Notes under the pieces: generated by a model
The model's database searches: none
The model's input: the letters and a program-made list of their open reading frames with translations, nothing else
What the model was told of the DNA's origin: nothing
Program-made: the position numbers and the translations under genes
Shown here: positions 41,923 through 48,384 of the stretch, in pieces
How the letters are laid out: every line of letters starts with the position of its first letter
Position numbering within the stretch: the stretch's first letter is position 1
NCBI GenBank assembly: GCA_017446045.1
Contig: JAFSRP010000033.1
Span: 1-48,384 of the forward strand
DNA from: Lachnospiraceae bacterium
GTDB taxonomy: Bacteria > Bacillota > Clostridia > Lachnospirales > Lachnospiraceae
Direction of reading: 5' to 3'
Length of the DNA: 48,384 bases

Positions 41923-42175
41923 AAGCGGGCTGTGGCATGATAGCGTAGATCCGTGAGGTTGCCGCAGGCAGCAAAAACATAAGCGCCTGCGGGTTTTTAC
42001 GGGGAGCGAATGTCAGGAACATCATTGGCGACAAGTCACTGTACCAGATTCTAAGCTCCGGAAGGTTCCGGAAAGCGGGGTGTAGGACGTGAGGATTTAC
42101 GACACACCCGACAACGTGTACAGTCACCACTTGTCGTACTGCTTTAGAAAGTACGAATAGGAGGCGACTTTTTTT
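41923..42175 (+). promoter_or_regulatory. Structured leader RNA of the S10 ribosomal operon
   Basis: Part 1 is a terminator: CCGCAGGC (41962-41969) and GCCTGCGG (41985-41992), then GTTTTT. A competing stem pairs CTGTGGC (41930-41936) with GCCGCAG (41961-41967), so the terminator can be switched off. Part 2 (42029-42136) is a branched fold closed by CGACAAGT/ACTTGTCG and ACTGTAC/GTACAGT (42038-42044 with 42118-42124), with inner hairpins TCCGG/CCGGA (42057-42072) and GGGTGT/ACACCC (42078-42109). A small GTACT/AGTAC hairpin (42136-42154) precedes AGGAGG. It probably controls the operon by a ribosomal protein or by attenuation; pairings were read by eye. Confidence 0.6.
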
Positions 42176-42604
42176 ATGGCAAAGCAAATCATGAGAATCA
42201 CCCTCAAGGCTTACGATCACCAGCTGGTTGACCAGTCAGCCGCGAAAATCGTCGAGAACTGCAAGAAGACAGGTTCCGAGGTCAGCGGACCGGTACCGCT
42301 TCCCACCAAGAAGGAAGTAGTTACCATCCTCCGCGCGGTCCACAAGTATAAGGACAGCCGTGAGCAGTTCGAGCAGAGGACCCACAAGAGACTGATCGAC
42401 GTGATCAATCCGGCTCCGAAGACTATGGATACCCTGCAGAGACTGGATATGCCGGCAGGCGTATACATCGATGTGCAGATGAAGAACGAGGGCGACAGGA
42501 AGAGCGCGCCGAGAAAGCAGCTCGTGACCAAGCCTGCTGCACGCAAGGCTCCCGCCAGGAAGCCCGCAACCAGGAAACCCGCTCCGAAGAAGACCGAGGA
42601 GTAA
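42176..42604 (+). CDS. rpsJ: 30S ribosomal protein S10 with basic C-terminal extension
   Basis: Residues 1-103 are a normal S10 ([20 protein letters not shown], then [16 protein letters not shown]), part of the 30S head and a partner of NusB in antitermination. Residues 104-142 form an extra tail rich in Lys, Arg, Ala and Pro, with RK pairs every five residues (108, 113, 123, 128, 133; KK at 138), including [17 protein letters not shown]10 in most bacteria ends near residue 102-103. The tail looks like histone-H1-type basic repeats and may bind rRNA or DNA. First gene of the operon, preceded by AGGAGG and the leader RNA. Confidence 0.95.
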   Translation: MAKQIMRITLKAYDHQLVDQSAAKIVENCKKTGSEVSGPVPLPTKKEVVTILRAVHKYKDSREQFEQRTHKRLIDVINPAPKTMDTLQRLDMPAGVYIDVQMKNEGDRKSAPRKQLVTKPAARKAPARKPATRKPAPKKTEE

Positions 42605-42718
42605 ATTAAGTTAAGAAGAAAGTACCTTTCATCTCCCGCATGAGGGCGATGCGCTGGTCTTTCAAGCACCGGGCGGCAAGCGTGCCGGTGCCGCTGTAGA
42701 TTATCAAGGAGGATAAAC

Positions 42719-43354
42719 ATGAAGAAGGCAATTCTTGCGACGAAGGTCGGCATGACCCAGATCTTCTCCGAGTCCGGAGCACTTGTTCCGGTCACCGTAT
42801 TGCAGGCAGGACCGTGTGTGGTCACACAGGTCAAGACCGAAGAGAATGACGGCTACAATGCTGTTCAGGTAGGCTTTTCCGATATCAGGGAGAAGCTGGT
42901 GAACAAGCCGGTCAAGGGCCAGTTCGCAAAAGCGGGCGTTTCACCGAAGAGATATCTCAGAGAGTTCAGATTCGAAAATGCTGCTGATTACAAGATCGCT
43001 GATGAGATCAAGGCAGACATCTTCGCAGTCGGCGACAGAGTGGACGCTACCGCAATCACCAAAGGTAAGGGCTATCAGGGCGCGATCAAGAGACTGGGAC
43101 AGCACAGAGGACCGATGAAGCACGGCTCCAAGTTCCACAGACACCAGGGTTCCAACGGACCGGCTACCACTCCGGGACGCGTTCTGAAGGGCAAGGGAAT
43201 GCCCGGCCATATGGGTTCCGTTCAGAGAACGATCGCGAACCTTGAGGTCATCAGAGTTGATGCTGAAAACAATCTGCTGTTGGTTAAGGGTTCTGTACCG
43301 GGACCGAAGAAATCCCTTATAACCATCAAAGAGACTGTAAAGAAATCCAAGTGA
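42719..43354 (+). CDS. rplC: 50S ribosomal protein L3
   Basis: A 211-residue L3 with [15 protein letters not shown] at the start and the central loop [15 protein letters not shown] that reaches the peptidyl-transferase centre. It is one of the first proteins to bind 23S rRNA. Preceded by AAGGAGG. The 114-base gap after rpsJ is longer than the others in this operon and has no further gene. Confidence 0.97.
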   Translation: MKKAILATKVGMTQIFSESGALVPVTVLQAGPCVVTQVKTEENDGYNAVQVGFSDIREKLVNKPVKGQFAKAGVSPKRYLREFRFENAADYKIADEIKADIFAVGDRVDATAITKGKGYQGAIKRLGQHRGPMKHGSKFHRHQGSNGPATTPGRVLKGKGMPGHMGSVQRTIANLEVIRVDAENNLLLVKGSVPGPKKSLITIKETVKKSK

Positions 43355-43383
43355 TTTGATGGAAGGAAAGGAGGACGAAACTA

Positions 43384-44004
43384 ATGGCAAATGTAACTGT
43401 ATATAATATGCAGGGCAGCGAAGTAGGGACCATCGAGCTCAATGATGCTGTATTCGGCGTAGAAGTCAACGAGAATCTCGTTCATGAAGCAGTCGTGGCG
43501 CACCTTGCCAACCAGCGCCAGGGCACACAGAAGGCCAAGACCAGATCCGAAGTTTCCGGCGGCGGCAAGAAGCCGTGGAGACAGAAGGGTACCGGTCATG
43601 CAAGACAGGGCTCCATCAGAGCTCCGCAGTGGAAGGGCGGCGGCGTCGTATTCGCACCGGTTCCGAGAGACTACTCCGTTTCTATGAATAAGAAGGAAAG
43701 AAGGGCCGCGCTGAAGTCCGCGCTCACCAGCCGTGTCGAGGCAGGCAAGCTGATCGTTCTGGACGAGCTGAAATTTGATGCCGTCAAGACGAAGGAATTT
43801 GCGAAAGTCCTGGATGCGCTCAAGGTCGAGAAGGCTCTGGTAGTTCTTGATTCCATGGATCAGAACGCAATTCTTTCCGCAAGAAATATTCCCTCGGTCA
43901 AGACCACACAGGTCGGCGAGCTGAACACCTATGACGTGATGAAGTACGCTACCGTGGTTGCCACCAAAAAGGCTGTTTCAGACATTGAGGAGGTATATGC
44001 ATAA
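43384..44004 (+). CDS. rplD: 50S ribosomal protein L4
   Basis: A 206-residue L4 (start MANVTVYNMQGSEVG, then GGGKKPWRQKGTGHARQGS, the extended loop lining the exit tunnel). In E. coli this protein represses its own operon by binding the S10 leader; whether it does so here is not known, but it is a candidate ligand for the leader. AAAGGAGG precedes the ATG; the stop overlaps the next ATG (TAATG). Confidence 0.97.
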   Translation: MANVTVYNMQGSEVGTIELNDAVFGVEVNENLVHEAVVAHLANQRQGTQKAKTRSEVSGGGKKPWRQKGTGHARQGSIRAPQWKGGGVVFAPVPRDYSVSMNKKERRAALKSALTSRVEAGKLIVLDELKFDAVKTKEFAKVLDALKVEKALVVLDSMDQNAILSARNIPSVKTTQVGELNTYDVMKYATVVATKKAVSDIEEVYA

Positions 44005-44303
44005 TGGCAGCGTTAATGTATTATGACGTCATTTTAGAGCCGGTCGTTTCCGAGGAATCCATGAACGCCATGGCTGACAACAAGTACACTTTCCTCGTAG
44101 CGCCTGAAGCGAACAAGACGCAGATCAAAGAGGCGGTCGAGAAGCTTTTCCCGGGCACAAAGGTTGCAACTGTCAACACCATGAACAAGCCGGGCAAGCA
44201 GAAGAGAAGAGGCATGACCTTCGGTTATACCGCAAAGACCAAGAAGGCGATCGTTACGCTCGCTGAGGGGTCCAAGCCGATCGAGATCTACCAGGGTCTG
44301 TAA
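44004..44303 (+). CDS. rplW: 50S ribosomal protein L23
   Basis: A 99-residue L23, identified by YYDVILEPVVSEESMNAM at the start and PGKQKRRGMTFGYTAKTKKA. It sits at the tunnel exit and is the docking site for trigger factor and SRP. Starts within the stop codon of rplD (TAATG), so the pair is coupled in translation. Confidence 0.97.
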   Translation: MAALMYYDVILEPVVSEESMNAMADNKYTFLVAPEANKTQIKEAVEKLFPGTKVATVNTMNKPGKQKRRGMTFGYTAKTKKAIVTLAEGSKPIEIYQGL

Positions 44304-44361
44304 GATCCAAACTATGCAGATTCAGACTGCGACAAAAAAGACAAAGGAGAAAAAGTAAGTC

Positions 44362-45207
44362 ATGGGTATTAAGACATATAAGGCTTATACACCTTCAAGA
44401 AGACATATGACCGGCTCTGATTTCTCGGAAATCACGAAGAAGTCCCCGGAGAAGTCCCTTCTTGCAGGCAAGAAGAAGACTGCCGGACGCAACGGCCAGG
44501 GCAAGATCACCGTCAGACATCACGGCGGCGGCAACAGACAGAAGTACAGGATCATTGACTTCAAGAGAAATGCCAAGGACGGCGTTTCCGCAAAGGTCAT
44601 CGGTATCGAGTATGATCCGAACAGATCCGCGAACATCGCGCTGATCTGCTATGAGGACGGCGAAAAGGCATACATCCTCGCTCCCGAAGGACTGACCGAC
44701 GGCATGACCGTTATGAGCGGCCCGCAGGCGGAAGCAAGACTTGGAAACTGCCTTCCCTTAAGCGCCATCCCGGTAGGTTCCAACATCCACAACATCGAGC
44801 TGCTTCCCGGCAAGGGCGGACAGATGGTCCGTTCCGCAGGCAACAGCGCGCAGCTGATGGCAAAGGAAGGCAAGTACGCTACACTGCGTCTTCCCTCCGG
44901 CGAAATGCGTATGGTACCGATCGAGTGCCGCGCGACCATGGGTGTCGTCGGCAACGGCGAGCATAACCTTATCAACTACGGCAAAGCCGGCCGCAAGAGA
45001 AACATGGGCATCAGACCGACCGTCCGCGGTTCCGTCATGAACCCGAACGACCATCCGCACGGCGGCGGCGAAGGCCGCGCACCGATCGGACGTCCCGGTC
45101 CTTCCACTCCGTGGGGCAAGCCAGCACTGGGCCTGAAGACCAGAAAGAAGAAGAAGTCTTCCAACAAGCTGATCGTAAGACGCCGTGACGGCAGAGCCAT
45201 TAAATAA
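44362..45207 (+). CDS. rplB: 50S ribosomal protein L2
   Basis: A 281-residue L2 of normal length ([17 protein letters not shown] at the start and the conserved [20 protein letters not shown] near the end, with the functional His). It is needed for subunit joining and peptidyl-transferase structure. AAAGGAGAAA precedes the ATG. Confidence 0.97.
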   Translation: MGIKTYKAYTPSRRHMTGSDFSEITKKSPEKSLLAGKKKTAGRNGQGKITVRHHGGGNRQKYRIIDFKRNAKDGVSAKVIGIEYDPNRSANIALICYEDGEKAYILAPEGLTDGMTVMSGPQAEARLGNCLPLSAIPVGSNIHNIELLPGKGGQMVRSAGNSAQLMAKEGKYATLRLPSGEMRMVPIECRATMGVVGNGEHNLINYGKAGRKRNMGIRPTVRGSVMNPNDHPHGGGEGRAPIGRPGPSTPWGKPALGLKTRKKKKSSNKLIVRRRDGRAIK

Positions 45208-45225
45208 TAGAGGAGGATAAGGATT

Positions 45226-45507
45226 ATGTCACATCGTTCATTGAAAAAGGGACCATTCGCTGACGCATCTCTGATGAAAAAAGTAGATGCTATGAACGCT
45301 TCCGGACAGAAGTCGGTCATCAAGACATGGTCAAGACGTTCTACTATCTTCCCGCAGATGGTAGGCCTGACAATCGCTGTTCATGACGGCAGAAAACACG
45401 TTCCGGTATTCGTTACCGAGGACATGGTAGGACACAAATTAGGTGAATTCGTTGCAACCAGAACCTACAGAGGACATGGCAAGGACGAGAAGAAGACCGG
45501 CAGATAA
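45226..45507 (+). CDS. rpsS: 30S ribosomal protein S19
   Basis: A 93-residue S19 ([20 protein letters not shown], then [20 protein letters not shown]), in the 30S head with S13. AGGAGGAT precedes the ATG. Sits in the usual place between rplB and rplV. Confidence 0.97.
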   Translation: MSHRSLKKGPFADASLMKKVDAMNASGQKSVIKTWSRRSTIFPQMVGLTIAVHDGRKHVPVFVTEDMVGHKLGEFVATRTYRGHGKDEKKTGR

Positions 45508-45533
45508 GCGGAGCGTGAAAGGAGGATTCTAAA

Positions 45534-45923
45534 ATGGCAAAAGGACATAGAGCACAGATCAAGAGAGAAAGAAATGCCGTTAAGGATACGAGACCGAGCG
45601 CGAAGCTTTCTTACGCAAGGGTTTCTGTCCAGAAGGCATGCTTCGTTCTGGATGCGATCAGAGGCAAGGATTTAAACACTGCAATCGGTATTGTTACCTA
45701 CAATCCGAGATATGCTTCATCCTTAATCAAGAAGTTACTCGAGTCTGCTGCAGCTAATGCAGAGAACAACAACAACATGGACAGAAGCACACTGTACGTT
45801 GCAGAGTGCTATGCCAACAAGGCACCGACCATGAAGAGAGTACAGCCCAGGGCACAGGGCAGAGCTTATCGTATCGAGAAGCGCACCAGCCACATCACGG
45901 TTGTATTGGACGAGAAGAAGTAA
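45534..45923 (+). CDS. rplV: 50S ribosomal protein L22
   Basis: A 129-residue L22, slightly long at the N-terminus (about 15 extra residues before [18 protein letters not shown]). The hairpin region [20 protein letters not shown] reaches the exit tunnel and includes sites of macrolide interaction. AAAGGAGG precedes the ATG. Confidence 0.97.
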   Translation: MAKGHRAQIKRERNAVKDTRPSAKLSYARVSVQKACFVLDAIRGKDLNTAIGIVTYNPRYASSLIKKLLESAAANAENNNNMDRSTLYVAECYANKAPTMKRVQPRAQGRAYRIEKRTSHITVVLDEKK

Positions 45924-45933
45924 GGAGGAAAGC

Positions 45934-46590
45934 ATGGGACAGAAAGTTAATCCGCACGGCCTCAGAGTCGGTGTTATTAAAGACTGGGATTCCAGATGGT
46001 ATGCAGAAGGCAAGGACTTTTCTGACAATCTCGTAGAAGACCACAACATCAGAAAGTTCCTCAAGAAGAAGCTTGAAGCTGCCGCTATCTCCAAGATCGA
46101 GATCGAGAGAGCTGCAGACAGAGTTAAGGTCATCATCTACACCGCAAAGCCGGGCGTTGTTATCGGTAAGGGCGGCGCAGAGATCGACAAGCTGAAGGCT
46201 GAGATCCAGAAGTATACCGACAAGAAGCTTTTCGTTGATATCAAGGAGATCAAGAGACCGGATAAGGACGCTCAGCTTGTTGCAGAGTCTATCGCAAGCC
46301 AGCTGGAGAACCGTGTTTCCTTCAGACGTGCGATCAAGCAGTCAATGCAGAGAACCATGAGAGCAGGCGCTCTTGGTATCAAGGCAGCAGTCAGCGGCCG
46401 TCTGAGCGGTGCTGATATCGCCCGCAGCGAGTTCTACTCCGAGGGTACGATTCCGCTTCAGACGATCAGAGCCGACATCGACTACGGTTTCGCAGAGGCA
46501 GACACCACCTACGGCAAGCTTGGTGTCAAGGTTTGGATCTACAAGGGTGAGATCCTTCCGCAGAAGAAAAAGGAAGGGAGCGATAAATAA
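45934..46590 (+). CDS. rpsC: 30S ribosomal protein S3
   Basis: A 218-residue S3 beginning [20 protein letters not shown]; the KH domain loop is [11 protein letters not shown]. It lines the mRNA entry channel and has helicase activity with S4 and S5. The start at 45934 has AAGGAGG; a longer upstream frame overlaps rplV and is not used. Confidence 0.97.
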   Translation: MGQKVNPHGLRVGVIKDWDSRWYAEGKDFSDNLVEDHNIRKFLKKKLEAAAISKIEIERAADRVKVIIYTAKPGVVIGKGGAEIDKLKAEIQKYTDKKLFVDIKEIKRPDKDAQLVAESIASQLENRVSFRRAIKQSMQRTMRAGALGIKAAVSGRLSGADIARSEFYSEGTIPLQTIRADIDYGFAEADTTYGKLGVKVWIYKGEILPQKKKEGSDK

Positions 46591-46592
46591 TC

Positions 46593-47012
46593 ATGTTAAT
46601 GCCAAAGAGAACGAAATATCGTAAGCAGCAGCGTGGTTCTATGAAGGGCGCAGCTCACAGAGGCAATACCATTGCTTATGGTGAGTTTGGTCTTGTCGCT
46701 ACCGAAGCTTGCTGGTTAAAAGCTAATCAGATCGAGGCAGCCCGTGTTGCCATGACCCGTTACATCAAGCGTGGCGGTCAGGTTTGGATCAAGGTCTTCC
46801 CGGACAAGCCGGTCACCTCCAAGCCCATCGGCGTACGTATGGGATCAGGAAAGGGCGCTGTCGAGTTTTATGTAGCAGTAGTTAAGCCGGGCCGCGTGCT
46901 CTTCGAGATCGCAGGCGTGCCGGAGGAGACAGCTCGTGAGGCACTTCGTCTCGCAATGCATAAGTTGCCGCTGACATGCAAGATCGTGTCAAAGGCAGAT
47001 TTGGAGGCGTGA
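46593..47012 (+). CDS. rplP: 50S ribosomal protein L16
   Basis: A 139-residue L16, identified by [19 protein letters not shown] and the conserved [19 protein letters not shown], near the A-site of the large subunit. The ribosome-binding site GGAAGGGAG is about 15 bases upstream, further than elsewhere in the operon; ATG 46593 gives the start typical of Clostridia. Confidence 0.97.
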   Translation: MLMPKRTKYRKQQRGSMKGAAHRGNTIAYGEFGLVATEACWLKANQIEAARVAMTRYIKRGGQVWIKVFPDKPVTSKPIGVRMGSGKGAVEFYVAVVKPGRVLFEIAGVPEETAREALRLAMHKLPLTCKIVSKADLEA

Positions 47013-47016
47013 TACG

Positions 47017-47223
47017 ATGAAAAGTAAGAAGTATTTGGAAGAGCTTACCGCTAAAGACGTCAAGGCTTTAAACGAGGAACTCGTATCAGCCAAGAAGGAA
47101 CTTTTCAATCTGAGATTCCAGAATGCTACCAATCAGCTGGATAATACAGCAAGAATCAGCGAAGTCCGCAAGAACATCGCACGTATTCAGACTGTGATCA
47201 GTGCGAAGCAGAAAGCAGACTAA
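47017..47223 (+). CDS. rpmC: 50S ribosomal protein L29
   Basis: A 68-residue L29 ([20 protein letters not shown], then [13 protein letters not shown]). It lies 4 bases after rplP, with a ribosome-binding site TTGGAGG inside the end of that gene. Sits near the tunnel exit and may touch trigger factor. Confidence 0.95.
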   Translation: MKSKKYLEELTAKDVKALNEELVSAKKELFNLRFQNATNQLDNTARISEVRKNIARIQTVISAKQKAD

Positions 47224-47247
47224 TCAAAGGAAAGGAGAGCATTCATC

Positions 47248-47502
47248 GTGGAAAGAAATCTTAGAAAGACACGTATCGGTAAGGTCGTAAGCTCGAAGAT
47301 GGATAAGACCATCACAGTTGCGATTCAGGACAATGTTAAGCATCCTTTGATCGGTAAGATTGTGAAAAAGACCTACAAGCTCAAGGCGCACGACGAGAAC
47401 AATGAGTGCAACGAGGGCGATACCGTAGAAGGAATGGAGACCAGACCTCAGTCCAAGACCAAGAGATGGAGACTGGTCAGAATCGTTGAGAGAGCGAAAT
47501 AA
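47248..47502 (+). CDS. rpsQ: 30S ribosomal protein S17
   Basis: An 84-residue S17 ([20 protein letters not shown], then [19 protein letters not shown]). It starts with GTG at 47248, preceded by AAAGGAGAG at about 9 bases. A primary 16S rRNA-binding protein. Confidence 0.96.
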   Translation: MERNLRKTRIGKVVSSKMDKTITVAIQDNVKHPLIGKIVKKTYKLKAHDENNECNEGDTVEGMETRPQSKTKRWRLVRIVERAK

Positions 47503-47520
47503 GGAGAAAGGAGTAACATT

Positions 47521-47889
47521 ATGGTACAGCAGGAAACCAGACTTAAGGTTGCTGACAACACCGGTGCTAAGGAACTCCTTTGCATCCGTGTTTGCGGCGG
47601 CTCAACCAGAAGATATGCACGTATCGGTGATGTTATCGTCGCTTCTGTCAAGGACGCTACACCGGGCGGCATCGTAAAGAAGGGCGATGTTGTAAAGGCT
47701 GTCGTAGTTCGTACGGTTCAGAAGACCCGCAGACCGAACGGCGCTTACATCCGCTTTGATGAGAATGCGGCAGTTATTATCAAGGAAGACAAGACTCCGC
47801 GCGGAACCCGTATTTTCGGACCGGTAGCCAGAGAGCTTCGTGATCATCAGTTCATGAAGATCGTCTCTCTTGCCCCGGAAGTACTGTAA
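47521..47889 (+). CDS. rplN: 50S ribosomal protein L14
   Basis: A 122-residue L14 with [20 protein letters not shown] and the closing [20 protein letters not shown], the site of intersubunit contact and RsfS binding. AAAGGAG precedes the ATG. Confidence 0.97.
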   Translation: MVQQETRLKVADNTGAKELLCIRVCGGSTRRYARIGDVIVASVKDATPGGIVKKGDVVKAVVVRTVQKTRRPNGAYIRFDENAAVIIKEDKTPRGTRIFGPVARELRDHQFMKIVSLAPEVL

Positions 47890-47901
47890 GGAGGTGCCCT
47901 A

Positions 47902-48207
47902 ATGCATAAGATCAAGAAAGACGATATGGTCAGAATCATTGCCGGCAAGGATAAGGGCAAGGACGGCAAGGTGCTGAGCGTTGATACCGCAAAGCACAGA
48001 GTCGTAGTAGAAGGCTGCAATATGGTTACCAAGCATATGAAGCCGAACGCTGTTAATCCGCAGGGCGGCATTGTTAAGATCGAGGCTGCAATCGACATCT
48101 CCAACGTTATGCTTCTCGCTGACGGCCAGCCGACCAAGGTTGCCATCAAGGAAGAGAACGGCAAGAGAGTCCGCGTTGCCAAGAAGACCGGTAAGGTCAT
48201 TGCATGA
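47902..48207 (+). CDS. rplX: 50S ribosomal protein L24
   Basis: A 101-residue L24 with the KOW motif near the start ([20 protein letters not shown]). It starts assembly of the 50S subunit. AAGGAGG precedes the ATG. Twelve bases separate it from rplN. Confidence 0.96.
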   Translation: MHKIKKDDMVRIIAGKDKGKDGKVLSVDTAKHRVVVEGCNMVTKHMKPNAVNPQGGIVKIEAAIDISNVMLLADGQPTKVAIKEENGKRVRVAKKTGKVIA

Positions 48208-48226
48208 TAGAAAGGAGGAAAAAACT

Positions 48227-48384
48227 GTGGCCAGATTAAAGGATATCTACAATTCAGAGATCAGGGACGCTATGCAGAAGAAGTTCGGTTACAAGAACGT
48301 TATGCAGATCCCGAAGCTCGAGAAGATCGTCATCAACATGGGCGTTGGTGAGGCAAAGGAAAATGCCAAGGTTTTGGACTCTGC
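48227..48384 (+). CDS. rplE: 50S ribosomal protein L5 (3' cut by window edge)
   Basis: The first 52 residues are visible from a GTG start at 48227 ([20 protein letters not shown], then [18 protein letters not shown], the L5 signature). AAAGGAGG lies 7 bases before the GTG. L5 binds 5S rRNA in the central protuberance. The gene follows rplX in the standard order. Confidence 0.95.
   Translation, partial: MARLKDIYNSEIRDAMQKKFGYKNVMQIPKLEKIVINMGVGEAKENAKVLDS

Noticed and set aside
41801-42175. A tRNA or known riboswitch in the gap before rpsJ
   Set aside because: No tRNA-like cloverleaf or TTC-arm was found, and the folds do not match a riboswitch I can name; a ribosomal leader is more likely.

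Overview
The window looks like a chromosomal segment of a Gram-positive anaerobe of the Lachnospiraceae/Clostridia type (inference from gene content; I ran no database search). Supporting signs are an S10-spc ribosomal operon in Firmicute order, strong AGGAGG ribosome-binding sites, a DnaD/DnaI-type primosome pair, RNase Y, YhaM, secreted proteins with choline-binding-type cell-wall repeats, a DUF5688-like protein and a DhaS-like TetR regulator. No phage, integrase, transposase, CRISPR array, tRNA or rRNA was seen.

Layout. 1-4580: the end of a hybrid histidine kinase, two GNAT acetyltransferases, a TcdA-type tRNA-modifying enzyme and a DUF5688-like protein. 4581-4991: a non-coding block of about 2.4 tandem copies of a 134-bp palindrome-rich repeat. 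4992-12004: a TetR regulator, then an MMPL/RND-type exporter, a long secreted coiled-coil protein and a secreted cell-wall-binding protein, apparently one operon. 12092-19745: a voltage-gated K+ channel, BioY, BirA, a tocopherol-cyclase-like protein, TrkA-TrkH and a HAD phosphatase. 19998-23741: IspE, a GntR/FCD regulator and YhaM on the minus strand, and an L,D-transpeptidase. 23918-31569: a second efflux operon with membrane-fusion protein, RND permease, two TolC-like proteins and a D-2-hydroxyacid dehydrogenase. 31726-39249: RNase Y, MurC, DnaD-like, DnaI-like, a long PRPP synthetase and an acyltransferase. 39264-41800: a minus-strand methyltransferase and a secreted cell-wall-binding protein. 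41886 to the end: a structured leader and rpsJ, rplC, rplD, rplW, rplB, rpsS, rplV, rpsC, rplP, rpmC, rpsQ, rplN, rplX and the start of rplE.

How it fits together. Two export systems (MMPL and tripartite-like RND) each carry secreted helical partner proteins encoded in the same operon, and three further exported proteins act on or bind the cell wall. TrkA/TrkH and the Kv-type channel handle potassium. BioY imports biotin and BirA attaches it to proteins. The DnaD/DnaI pair lies behind a cluster of DnaA boxes, suggesting that helicase loading is tied to DnaA.

Most worth a second look: the DnaA-box cluster before dnaD-dnaI; the S10 leader with a terminator/antiterminator arrangement; the period-5 basic tail on ribosomal protein S10; the RND operon with two TolC paralogues in an apparent monoderm; a CsoR-like palindrome inside the bioY promoter; the 10-codon leader ORF overlapping the TTG start of the MMPL gene; and the 134-bp repeat block.
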